A stretch of 64,000 bases of DNA, taken from Caballeronia catudaia (GTDB lineage Bacteria; Pseudomonadota; Gammaproteobacteria; Burkholderiales; Burkholderiaceae). The stretch lies in the NCBI RefSeq assembly GCF_001544755.2, contig NZ_FCOF02000037.1, forward strand, positions 1-64,000, in the 5' to 3' direction. Positions within the stretch are counted from its first letter, which is position 1, and each line of letters begins with the position of its first letter. A model generated the notes under the pieces. That model had not been told where the DNA came from. It worked only from the letters and a program-made list of their open reading frames with translations, and searched no databases. This document shows positions 42,338 to 49,749 of this stretch, one piece after another. Made by a program: the position numbers and the translations under genes.

Positions 42338-42895
42338 TCAGGGCCTCGGCGACGACGAGCGCGAACTGGAACTCGAACTCGAGCTGGGGCTCGCGCCCGG
42401 GCCGGAATCGCAATTCGCCGTGTTCTTCGGGATGTTCCATTTGCCGGTCACCACGCCGCCTTTCTTCGCGCCGTTGTTGTCCTGCGGCTGATACTCCACG
42501 CAGAACTGCGCGAAGTTAAGCGTGACGTTCTCGGCGATCTGATCTCCGCCGCCGGAGCCGACCGAGTGGCGGCTGATGAGCACTTCCTTGAGCGTGATCT
42601 TCAGATACTCGACCGGGTCGTTGCCGCCCGCCTTGCGCAACGTGAGCACGGCTTCGGGCATGTGCACGCCCTGACAGCACGACTGCACGATGGTGGGCGA
42701 ACTCTTGTCGACGTACTTGCTGATGGACAGGTCCTGCACCGATGCGGTCCCGGTGCCGCCGCCCGTGCCGCTGTGCGTCGTGCCCGTCTGCGAGCATCCC
42801 CACGACCAGCTCAGCACCTCGATCTCATCGGTGTGACCCACCGCCTGAGATTCACCCTTGATATCGCCCAGCTTGAGAAACATATCCACGGCCAT
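42338..42895 (-). CDS. hcp: T6SS tube protein Hcp (TssD) with Ser-rich tail
   Basis: 185 residues from ATG 42895, with GGAGA upstream. The Hcp core (residues 1-160) is typical: MAVDMFLKLGDIKGESQ, EIEVLSWSWG, KYVDKSSPTIVQSCCQG, AVLTLRKAGGNDPVEYLKI and FCVEYQPQDNNGA. After KWNIPKNTA, where many Hcp proteins end, there are about 25 extra residues of Ser/Pro/Arg with an eight-serine run. The tail is encoded by imperfect 6-bp repeats. Hcp forms the hexameric tube and can carry effectors. It is the first structural gene of the leftward T6SS block, 164 bp after the 78-aa gene. Confidence 0.94.
   Translation of the reverse strand: MAVDMFLKLGDIKGESQAVGHTDEIEVLSWSWGCSQTGTTHSGTGGGTGTASVQDLSISKYVDKSSPTIVQSCCQGVHMPEAVLTLRKAGGNDPVEYLKITLKEVLISRHSVGSGGGDQIAENVTLNFAQFCVEYQPQDNNGAKKGGVVTGKWNIPKNTANCDSGPGASPSSSSSSSSRSSSPRP
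42363..42392. repeat. Imperfect hexanucleotide repeat in the 3' end of hcp
   Basis: Five consecutive 6-bp units on the + strand (GAACTG, GAACTC, GAACTC, GAGCTG, GGGCTC) encode part of the Ser-rich Hcp tail on the opposite strand. Units of six keep the frame, so copy-number change would lengthen or shorten the tail without a frameshift. Confidence 0.65.
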
Positions 42896-43059
42896 GTCAG
42901 TCTCCGAAAAATGCGCGCCTTGCGGCACAGGTCGATGCGCGTCGCGTTGAATCGCGAAGCGCGGTTTGCGAGCTTTCTGTTGATTACCCGCGTTACTTTG
43001 GATTACGAATCATTGACGATGCTTCGATGCGTATTTCGTCGACACGCATCAGCCCGGAT

Positions 43060-43296
43060 TCATGCGCCGATCGCCTGCCGGATCGCCGCTTCGACGGCCG
43101 TCATGTCTCCGCGTTCGCAGAGCGCGGCCCAGTTCATGAGCGTGTCGCGATTCACCGTCGGCGTTTCGCAAAGCTGCGCAAATCGTTCGAGTGTGGCGGC
43201 CGAACCGACTATGCTATGAAAACGTTCGCGTCCGATGCACGCGTCCAGCATGACCGCCATGCCTGCCTGCCGGGCGCGGTCGAGGAGGGTCTCCAT
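43060..43296 (-). CDS. Hypothetical 78-aa protein upstream of hcp
   Basis: 78 residues from ATG 43296 with GGAG eight bases upstream. It is all-helical in appearance (TLLDRARQAGMAVMLDACIG, ATLERFAQLCETP, DMTAVEAAIRQAIGA), has no signal peptide, and has two cysteines in the first half. It lies between hcp and the ECF sigma factor gene. ECF-type promoter P4 is about 50 bp upstream on the same strand. It may be the leader gene of the T6SS transcript. No family was recognised. Confidence 0.7.
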   Translation of the reverse strand: METLLDRARQAGMAVMLDACIGRERFHSIVGSAATLERFAQLCETPTVNRDTLMNWAALCERGDMTAVEAAIRQAIGA

Positions 43297-43349
43297 GATC
43301 TGTCTCCTATTCGGTGGTTCGAGAGCGCTTCGATGCGCGATCCGTGACC

Positions 43350-43379
43350 CGAAAACAGCCGCCCTCGCCGGCTTATTCC
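43350..43379 (-). promoter_or_regulatory. ECF-type promoter P4 (towards the 78-aa gene and hcp)
   Basis: Read on the minus strand: GGAATAAG (43379-43372), 14 nt, TGTTTTCG (43357-43350). The match to P2 at 17182 is very close, including bases flanking both boxes. The predicted start is near 43343, about 45 nt before ATG 43296. It diverges from P3 across a 23-bp AT-rich spacer. Confidence 0.65.
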
Positions 43380-43402
43380 GCAAAAAAACGCGAAAAATTC
43401 GT

Positions 43403-43431
43403 GGAATAGATTCCCGCCTGGAGTGTTGTCA
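43403..43431 (+). promoter_or_regulatory. ECF-type promoter P3 (sigma factor autoregulation)
   Basis: GGAATAGA (43403-43410), 13 nt, TGTTGTCA (43424-43431). The -35-like box is identical to that of P2, and the spacer is one base shorter. The predicted start is near 43438. That rules out the ATG at 43435 as start codon and favours ATG 43465 with its own AGGAG. Confidence 0.6.
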
Positions 43432-43464
43432 ATCATGAGCGCGCCCATTTCAGGAGCTGCCCCG

Positions 43465-43998
43465 ATGAACGACGACGACCTGCCGACCGTCCTGCCGACG
43501 CTGTTGCCGCGGCTCTGGCGCTTCGCGCTGCGGCTGACGCAGAACCCGCACGACGCCGAGGATCTCGTGCAGCGGGCCTGCGTGCGGGCGCTGGAGCGGC
43601 GCAGTCAGCTTCAGCCGGGCACGTCGGCGCTCAGTTGGCTTTTTTCGATCGTGCATTCGACGTGGATGAACGAATTGCGCGCCCGTTCGATTCGCAACCG
43701 CGGAAGCATGGACTGGCAGGACGAGGAAATCGAACAGTTCGCGGACCCGTCGGCGCGCAATCCGGAGCTGGATTTGCTGCATCGCCAGGTGATCGACGCC
43801 GTCGAGGCGTTGCCCGAAGCGCAGCGCGTGGTGATGGTGCTGGTGGCGATCGAAGGCCTGAGCTACCGCGAGGCGGCCGAGGTGCTCGACGTGCCCATCG
43901 GCACGATCATGAGCCGGCTGTCGCGCGCGCGGCTGACGATCGGTCAGAAATTCAGCGTGCAGGCGCCAGCGTCGGCTAGAAAAGGAGAATCCTTATGA
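43465..43998 (+). CDS. ECF-family RNA polymerase sigma factor
   Basis: 177 residues. Region 2 is at about 15-80 (LWRFALRLTQNPHDAEDLVQ, RACVRALERRSQL, SALSWLFSIVHSTWMNELR), and region 4 at about 115-165 (DAVEALPEAQRVVMVLVAIE, GLSYREAAEVLDVPIGTIMSRLSRARLT). Start 43465 is chosen because AGGAG is eight bases upstream and the likely promoter P3 would place the upstream ATG at or before the transcript start. The anti-sigma gene overlaps its stop. Its probable target motif is found at four places in the T6SS island, so it is the likely master regulator of that island. Confidence 0.92.
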   Translation: MNDDDLPTVLPTLLPRLWRFALRLTQNPHDAEDLVQRACVRALERRSQLQPGTSALSWLFSIVHSTWMNELRARSIRNRGSMDWQDEEIEQFADPSARNPELDLLHRQVIDAVEALPEAQRVVMVLVAIEGLSYREAAEVLDVPIGTIMSRLSRARLTIGQKFSVQAPASARKGESL

Positions 43999-44831
43999 TG
44001 AATGTCGATGATTCGCTGCTGATGGCCTATGTGGACGGCGAGCTGTCGCCGGAGCAGCGCGGAGAAGTCGAAGCAGCGATCGCGCACTCGGACGAACTGG
44101 CGGCGCGGGCCGCGGCGTTGCAGGCGTCGGTACTGCCGTATCGTGCCGCGTATGACAGGCAGACGGTGCCGCCCGTGCCGGAAAGCCTGACGCGCCGCAT
44201 CGAAGAGCTCGTCAGCGTCAGCGCGCCGCAGGAGCGTAGCGCGCCACGCGGCGGCAGCCGGCGCTTCTCGATGCAATGGGCGGCTGCGGCCTTCGTCGCC
44301 GGCGCGATCTGCTCGGGCGTGCTCACGGGTTATTTCAGCGGCGTGAATCCGTTGAAGCCGGGTGTCGATCCGTGGGTGCAGAGCGTGGCGGACTATCAGG
44401 TGCTCTACGGACGCGACACGGTCGCCAATCTCCGGGAAGACAAAGCCACCACCGAACAGGTGATGGCCGATATCCATCAGCGCGACGGCATGCCCGTCGA
44501 TGTTCCCGATCTGCGTCAGGCGGGCCTCAAGTTCAAGCGCGTGCAGCGCCTGAATTATCACGATCGTCCGCTCGTGCAGATGGTGTATCTGCCGGAGCGC
44601 GGCGATCCGGTGGCGCTGTGCGTGATCGAGGAAAACGAGGGCGATGCGCCGGTGCGATCGAGTCGGGTCGGGGAGATGAATACGGTCACGTGGCGCGCGA
44701 ATCGGCTCGCCTATGTGCTGCTCGCGAAAACGCCTTCGATCGACTTGCAGGCTATCGGGAACAGCATCGCCGGTGGGAAGACGGCGCCGCTCTATAGCAG
44801 CGGCAGTGCGGAGGTGCCGCGCGACAGCTAG
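43995..44831 (+). CDS. Anti-sigma factor (membrane-bound, zinc-less ASD type)
   Basis: 278 residues. The N-terminal about 60 residues form a typical anti-sigma domain start (DDSLLMAYVDGELSPEQRGEVEAAI). It lacks the HxxxCxxC zinc motif, so it is not a ZAS protein. One membrane helix is at about 93-113 (WAAAAFVAGAICSGVLTGYF). The periplasmic part (about 115-278) includes ADYQVLYGRDTVANL, FKRVQRLNYHDRPLVQMVYL and WRANRLAYVLLAK. It would hold the ECF sigma factor at the membrane until a periplasmic signal arrives. ATG 43995 overlaps the sigma stop, with GGAG upstream. Confidence 0.9.
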   Translation: MMNVDDSLLMAYVDGELSPEQRGEVEAAIAHSDELAARAAALQASVLPYRAAYDRQTVPPVPESLTRRIEELVSVSAPQERSAPRGGSRRFSMQWAAAAFVAGAICSGVLTGYFSGVNPLKPGVDPWVQSVADYQVLYGRDTVANLREDKATTEQVMADIHQRDGMPVDVPDLRQAGLKFKRVQRLNYHDRPLVQMVYLPERGDPVALCVIEENEGDAPVRSSRVGEMNTVTWRANRLAYVLLAKTPSIDLQAIGNSIAGGKTAPLYSSGSAEVPRDS

Positions 44832-44839
44832 GCGGATGC

Positions 44840-44874
44840 GTGCGCCGCGCGGCGTGCTTTCGGACGCGGCGCAC
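44840..44874. other. 10-bp inverted repeat after the anti-sigma gene
   Basis: GTGCGCCGCG (44840-44849) and CGCGGCGCAC (44865-44874) form a perfect stem with a 15-nt loop, between the convergent anti-sigma gene and the leader-peptide gene. No T-run follows, so it is at most an atypical or bidirectional transcript end. Confidence 0.4.
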
Positions 44875-44903
44875 TCATCACGCGCTCACGCTGTCCTTGG
44901 GGA

Positions 44904-45092
44904 TTACGGCGTCGGCGGATGCAGCCGTCCGTCGTCGCCGAGCACCAGGCCTTGCCACGTCGCGGGCTTGCCGGAGAGTTCCCACGCCTGAATCTGTTGC
45001 GGTGTTCTGCCGATGCCGCCGTGCACGCTCGCGAGCGTCTCGGGTTCGAGTTCTTTCGTCATTGGCAGATCCTTGATGCTCAGCGTATTCAT
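44904..45092 (-). CDS. Double-glycine-leader small peptide (bacteriocin-like)
   Basis: 62 residues from ATG 45092 with AGGAG seven bases upstream. The N-terminus MNTLSIKDLPMTKELEPETL ends in ASVHGG at residues 21-26, a double-glycine leader as used by C39-peptidase/ABC exporters. The remaining 36 residues (IGRTPQQIQAWELSGKPATW and GDDGRLHPPTP) would be the mature peptide. Small proteins with an IKDLxRTexLd..xxxAVrGG leader are frequent in Burkholderiaceae and mostly uncharacterised. No exporter or peptidase gene is nearby. It is convergent with the anti-sigma gene. Confidence 0.72.
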   Translation of the reverse strand: MNTLSIKDLPMTKELEPETLASVHGGIGRTPQQIQAWELSGKPATWQGLVLGDDGRLHPPTP

Positions 45093-45390
45093 CGTAGCGC
45101 TCCTTCGGTGGCGTGACCCGCCGGTTGGCGGGCACAACCTTCAAAAGGCATGGAGCGTGCCAGTCATGGGAAGCCCGTCGCGACGGCACAGCGCGTGCAA
45201 CGGTGACGGATAGCGACCAACAATCGCTTTCGGCATGTCGGTGTGGAACCGTCAATCGGTCAAGTCCTCGCATTGGGCCGGGCGTAGACGCAAGCGACGA
45301 ATTTTCGCCTTAGCTTCTGAGAATTCATCGTTTAGCGTTGGCGCATTCGTTGCAGATAATCGACGCTTTCACGAATGACGCCCACGCACC
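45093..45390. other. 298-bp divergent intergenic region
   Basis: It separates the leftward leader-peptide gene from the rightward organosulfur cluster and must hold both promoters. A short inverted repeat (CCGCC-GGTT-GGCGG) lies near 45119-45132, and the segment 45300-45370 is relatively AT-rich (TTTCGCCTTAGCTTCTGAG), a likely promoter area for the sulfur operon. No ECF-type GGAAY/TGTT pair and no convincing ORF were seen. Confidence 0.4.
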
Positions 45391-46635
45391 ATGCCTTTCG
45401 ATCGCAATGCACCCCTGCCTTCCGACGCAGCCGTCGGCCCTGCCTGGGGCTCCGGCCCCACGGAAAACTACGCCGCGCTCGCCGCAGGCTTTCGGCCCGT
45501 GTTCGCGCGCATCCGCGCACAAAGCGTGGCGCGCGAACTCGAACGCCGCCTTCCCGCCGATGAAATCGGCTGGCTGCGTGACGCCGGCTTCACGTCACTG
45601 CGCGTGCCGCGCGAGCATGGCGGCAAAGGCATTCGGATCGTCGAATTGTTCGAACTGCTGATCGAATTGTCGGAAGCCGATTCGAATATCACGCAGGCGC
45701 TGCGCGCGCATTTCGGCTTCACCGAGCACGCGCTGGACAGCCCCGCCGAACGGCGCGAACGATGGCTCGCGCGGCTCGCCAAAGGCGACATCGTCGGCGC
45801 GGCGTGGTCCGAAACCGGCGAAGCGCCGCGAAGCCAGTTCGCGACGCGTCTCACGCGCAACGCGAGCGGCTGGCATCTGAACGGCGCGAAGTTCTATACG
45901 ACCGGGTCGCTGTTCGCCGACTGGATCCACGTCGGCGCAACGGATGCGAACGACGAAGCCGTTTCCGTCACGGTCGATCGTCATACGGACGGCGTGGAAG
46001 TCATCGACGACTGGGACGGCATGGGCCAGCGGCTCACCGCGAGCGGCACAAGCCGCTTCAACGACGTGAAGGTCGATGAACGCGAGATCGTCGCGGGCCG
46101 CGCCCCATTTCCCTACTCCGAAGCGTTCTATCAGCTCGTGCATCTGGCCACGCTCGCGGGCATCGGCCGCGCCGTGGCGAACGATGCCGCCGCCGCCATC
46201 GCCGCGCGCAAGCGCAGCTATAGCCACGCGGTGAGCACGCGCGCCGCCGAAGACCCGCAACTGTTGCAGGTGGTCGGCCGCGCCCGCGCGCACGCATGGA
46301 CGGCAGGCGCGATCGTCGCGCAGGCGGCGCGCGCGCTCGAACGCGCCGTGACGTCGTTCGACAAGCCCGACGCGCTTGCGGTCATCGCGGAAACCGAAAT
46401 CGAGATCTGGCAGGCGCAGACGGTCGCCTCGCAGCTCATTCTCGATGCGAGCGCGAACGTGTTCGACGCGCTCGGCGCTTCCGCGACGCTGCGCGCCTCC
46501 GGACTCGACCGCTACTGGCGCAACGCGCGCACCATCGCCTCGCATAACCCGCGCATCTACAAGGACCGCATCGTCGGCGACTTCGCCGTGAACGGCACGC
46601 TGCCGCCGGGGCAATGGCGCATCGGCGTGGCCTGA
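45391..46635 (+). CDS. Acyl-CoA dehydrogenase-fold flavoprotein, SfnB/DszC-like
   Basis: 414 residues of the acyl-CoA dehydrogenase fold, but in the DszC/SfnB-type subgroup (FMNH2-dependent monooxygenases). Seen: LRDAGFTSLRVPREHGGKGI, GAAWSETGE, then GWHLNGAKFYTTGSLFADWI, and VIDDWDGMGQRLTASGTSRFNDV. The usual catalytic Glu of true acyl-CoA dehydrogenases is not apparent. It precedes an LLM monooxygenase by 31 bp and an ABC importer, the arrangement of sulfur-starvation clusters. A role in oxidising an organosulfur compound is likely; the substrate is unknown. Confidence 0.82.
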   Translation: MPFDRNAPLPSDAAVGPAWGSGPTENYAALAAGFRPVFARIRAQSVARELERRLPADEIGWLRDAGFTSLRVPREHGGKGIRIVELFELLIELSEADSNITQALRAHFGFTEHALDSPAERRERWLARLAKGDIVGAAWSETGEAPRSQFATRLTRNASGWHLNGAKFYTTGSLFADWIHVGATDANDEAVSVTVDRHTDGVEVIDDWDGMGQRLTASGTSRFNDVKVDEREIVAGRAPFPYSEAFYQLVHLATLAGIGRAVANDAAAAIAARKRSYSHAVSTRAAEDPQLLQVVGRARAHAWTAGAIVAQAARALERAVTSFDKPDALAVIAETEIEIWQAQTVASQLILDASANVFDALGASATLRASGLDRYWRNARTIASHNPRIYKDRIVGDFAVNGTLPPGQWRIGVA

Positions 46636-46666
46636 CTATTCCATCGTTCGCCCCACGCCCCTTCCC

Positions 46667-48052
46667 ATGAGCAAGAAGCAAATCATTCTGAACGCGTTCA
46701 ACATGAACTGCGTCGGCCATATCAATCATGGCCTCTGGACCCATCCTCGCGATCGTTCGACGGACTATCGAAAGCTCTCGTACTGGACCGATCTCGCGAA
46801 GCTGCTGGAACGTGGTTTGTTCGACGGGCTATTCATCGCGGATATCGTCGGCGTGTACGACATCTATGGGAAATCGGTCGATGTCACGCTGAAGGAATCG
46901 GTGCAGTTGCCCGTCAACGATCCCATGATGCTCGTCTCCGCGATGGCCGCCGCCACGCAAAATCTGGGCTTCGGCATCACGGTGAATCTGACGTACGAGG
47001 CGCCCTATCTGCTCGCGCGGCGCTTCTCGACGCTCGATCATCTGACCGAAGGGCGCATCGGCTGGAACATCGTGACGGGCTATCTCGACAGCGCCGCGCG
47101 CGCGATGGGCGGCGCCGAGATGATCGCGCACGACGAGCGCTACGACCGCGCCGACGAATATCTCGACGTGCTCTACAAGCTATGGGAAGGAAGCTGGCAG
47201 GACGGCGCGGTGCTGCGCGACCGCGAAGGACGCGTATTCGCCGATCCGTCGAAAATCCGCAAGCTGCAGCATCACGGGCGCTATTACGACGTCGAAGGCT
47301 ATCACCTATGCGAGCCCTCGCCGCAACGCACGCCGGTGCTGTTCCAGGCGGGATCGTCGGGGCGCGGCCAGGCGTTCGCGGTACGTCACGCCGAATGCGT
47401 GTTCGTGTCGAGCCAGAGCAGGGAAGGCACGCGCAAGCTCGTCGATACGCTGCGCGCGCAAGCCGTGGAAGCCGGGCGCGCTCCGGACGACCTGAAGATC
47501 ATCATGGGCATCACCGTCGTGGTCGGCCGCACGCAGCGCGAAGCCGAAGAGAAGTTCGCCGAATATGCGCGCTATGCCAGCCCCGAGGCGGGACTGGCGC
47601 ACTTCGCGGCGGGCAGCGGCATCGACTACTCGACCTACGCGCCCGACGATGAACTCGCGCCGCCCGGCGGCCACAAGGGGCGCGGCATCGAATCATCGGT
47701 GCAGCGCGTGACCGACGGCAAGCGCGGCGTCACCGTGCGCCATCTGCTCGATCAGATGCAACTGGGCGGACGCTACACGACGATCGTCGGCGATCCGGTT
47801 CAGGTGGCCGACGTGCTGCAATCCTGGGTCGACGAAGCGGGCATCGACGGCTTCAATCTCACGCGCACGGTGACGCCGGAAAGCTACGAGGATTTCATAG
47901 ACCTGGTCATTCCCGAATTGCAGTCGCGCGGCATCTACAAGACGGCGTATGCAGAGGGCACGCTGCGCCAGAAGCTCTTCGGCGGCGGCGCGCGGCTCGG
48001 GGCGCGTCACACGGGCGCCGCATTCCGCGATCTTTCCGGGCAGGCGACATGA
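46667..48052 (+). CDS. LLM-class flavin-dependent monooxygenase (NtaA/SnaA/DszA family)
   Basis: 461 residues. The family layout is clear: KKQIILNAFNMNCVGHINHG start, THPRDRSTDYRKLSYWTDLA, LFDGLFIADIVGVYD, then PYLLARRFSTLDHLTEGRIG, WNIVTGYLDSAARAMG, and TPVLFQAGSSGRGQAFAV. These FMNH2-dependent enzymes form a two-component system with a flavin reductase and cleave C-S or C-N bonds of sulfones, sulfonates or nitrilotriacetate. No reductase gene is in the window. The ABC ATPase gene start overlaps its stop (ATGA). Confidence 0.88.
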   Translation: MSKKQIILNAFNMNCVGHINHGLWTHPRDRSTDYRKLSYWTDLAKLLERGLFDGLFIADIVGVYDIYGKSVDVTLKESVQLPVNDPMMLVSAMAAATQNLGFGITVNLTYEAPYLLARRFSTLDHLTEGRIGWNIVTGYLDSAARAMGGAEMIAHDERYDRADEYLDVLYKLWEGSWQDGAVLRDREGRVFADPSKIRKLQHHGRYYDVEGYHLCEPSPQRTPVLFQAGSSGRGQAFAVRHAECVFVSSQSREGTRKLVDTLRAQAVEAGRAPDDLKIIMGITVVVGRTQREAEEKFAEYARYASPEAGLAHFAAGSGIDYSTYAPDDELAPPGGHKGRGIESSVQRVTDGKRGVTVRHLLDQMQLGGRYTTIVGDPVQVADVLQSWVDEAGIDGFNLTRTVTPESYEDFIDLVIPELQSRGIYKTAYAEGTLRQKLFGGGARLGARHTGAAFRDLSGQAT

Positions 48053-49749
48053 GCGCCGCGACGCCCCTGCTCCGGATCGACCGGTTGAGCGTGTCCTTCG
48101 GCGGACATGCTGCGGTTCGTCCCTTCGATCTGACGATCGCGCGCGGCGAGATCGTCGCGCTCGTCGGCGAATCGGGAAGCGGGAAATCGACCATCGCACT
48201 CGCGACGATGGGCCTGCTGCCCGGCCGTGCGCGCGTGCAAGGCGCGATCCGCTTCGAAGAAAAATCGCTTTTCGGGCAAAGCGAGCGTGAATGGAGCGCG
48301 CTGCGCGGCAACCGCATCAGCATGATCTTTCAGGAGCCGATGACCTCGCTGAACCCGCTTCAGCCCATCGGCAGACAGGTCGCCGAAGCGTTGACGCTGC
48401 ATCGGCCGAAGTCGGCGCACAGCGCGCGCAAGGAAGCGCTCGAACTGCTCGAACTCGTGCGCCTGCCCGAGCCGCAACGGCGCTTTTCGCACTATCCGCA
48501 TCAACTGTCGGGCGGGCAGCGGCAACGCGTGATGATCGCCATCGCGGTCGCGTGCCGGCCCGGCCTCCTGATCGCCGACGAACCGACCACCGCGCTCGAC
48601 GTCACCATCCAGGCGCAGATTCTCGAACTGATCGACCGGCTGCGGCGCGAACTGTCGATGGCCGTGCTGCTCATCACGCACGATCTCGGCGTGGTCGGGC
48701 GCTGGGCGGATCGCGTCGTCGTGATGAAGGACGGCGCGAAAGTCGAGGAAGCCCCGAGCAGGCGACTCTTCGCGAAGCCTTCGCAGCCATACACGCGCGC
48801 GCTGCTCGGCGCGTCGCTGCACTTCGGCGCGGGGCTGCATTATCGCGATGCGCGCCTCACGCACGCCCCGCGCGTCGCGCCACGGCCCGCCGCCGGCACG
48901 CCCGCGCGCGTGCTGCTGGAAGCCCGCGACGTGCGCGTCGATTACCATGGCGTGCGCGCCGTGGACGGCGTCAGCTTCGAGATTCGCGCAGGCGAGACCG
49001 TGGGACTCGTCGGCGAATCGGGATGCGGCAAGTCATCGCTTTCGCGCGCGCTCACGCGGCTCGTCGAGCCGGCGGACGGCCGCATCGTGTTCGATGGCGA
49101 AGACGTCACGCATCGCGGACGGCGCGCATTGCGGCCGTATCGCCGGCGTGTGCAGATGATCTTTCAGGACCCGTACGGCTCGCTCAATCCGCGTCATACC
49201 GTCGAACGCACGCTCGGTCATGCGCTGGCCATCCACGGCGTGTCGAACCGGCGCGAGCGGCACGACAGGATTTGCCGCATCGTCGACGCGGTCGGCCTGC
49301 CGGCGTCCGCGCTGCGCCGCTATCCGCACGAGTTCTCCGGCGGGCAGCGGCAACGCATCGGCATTGCGCGCGCGCTCGTGCTGAGGCCGGAGCTCGTCAT
49401 CTGCGACGAGCCCGTGTCCGCGCTCGATGTCTCCATTCAGGCGCAGATTCTCGATCTGCTCGCCGATCTCAAGCACGAGCTCAACCTCGCGCTGCTTTTC
49501 GTCTCGCACGATCTTTCGGTGGTCCGCTATATCGCCGATCGGGTGCTGGTCATGCAGGCGGGACGCATCGTCGAAAGCGGGGATCACGCCGCCATCTGGA
49601 CTTCGCCGCAACACACCTACACGCGCGCGCTGATCGACGCGGTGCCGTCGTCGCACGCGCCGTTCTCATCCGACACAAGGAAAACTGATCGTGACTTTGA
49701 AGAGCAAGCCGCAGCCGAACTCAACCTCGCCGCTTCTGTTCCGCGATGA
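48049..49749 (+). CDS. Fused double-ATPase of a peptide/glutathione-type ABC importer (GsiA/DppDF-like)
   Basis: 566 residues with two complete ABC domains. Domain 1 is at about 6-260 (GESGSGKSTIAL, LSGGQRQRVMIAIA, LIADEPTTALDVT). Domain 2 is at about 285-540 (GESGCGKSSLSRAL, FSGGQRQRIGIARAL, VICDEPVSALDVS). Such natural fusions occur in the GsiA glutathione importer and related nickel/peptide systems, so this is not a frameshift artefact. It energises the two permeases encoded downstream. Its 3' end overlaps the start of the binding-protein gene by 59 bp. Glutathione or another sulfur-containing peptide would fit the context. Confidence 0.9.
   Translation: MSAATPLLRIDRLSVSFGGHAAVRPFDLTIARGEIVALVGESGSGKSTIALATMGLLPGRARVQGAIRFEEKSLFGQSEREWSALRGNRISMIFQEPMTSLNPLQPIGRQVAEALTLHRPKSAHSARKEALELLELVRLPEPQRRFSHYPHQLSGGQRQRVMIAIAVACRPGLLIADEPTTALDVTIQAQILELIDRLRRELSMAVLLITHDLGVVGRWADRVVVMKDGAKVEEAPSRRLFAKPSQPYTRALLGASLHFGAGLHYRDARLTHAPRVAPRPAAGTPARVLLEARDVRVDYHGVRAVDGVSFEIRAGETVGLVGESGCGKSSLSRALTRLVEPADGRIVFDGEDVTHRGRRALRPYRRRVQMIFQDPYGSLNPRHTVERTLGHALAIHGVSNRRERHDRICRIVDAVGLPASALRRYPHEFSGGQRQRIGIARALVLRPELVICDEPVSALDVSIQAQILDLLADLKHELNLALLFVSHDLSVVRYIADRVLVMQAGRIVESGDHAAIWTSPQHTYTRALIDAVPSSHAPFSSDTRKTDRDFEEQAAAELNLAASVPR

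Noticed and set aside
43435..43998. Longer sigma factor start at ATG 43435
   Set aside because: It would lie at the predicted transcript start of promoter P3 and lacks a ribosome-binding site; ATG 43465 has AGGAG at good spacing.
44840..44874. Inverted repeat as a Rho-independent terminator
   Set aside because: The loop is long and no T-run follows on either strand; it is kept only as an unclassified inverted repeat.
48049..49749. Double ABC ATPase suspected to be a fusion by frameshift or assembly error
   Set aside because: Continuous frame with a normal linker; natural double-domain ATPases of this size exist in glutathione and peptide importers.
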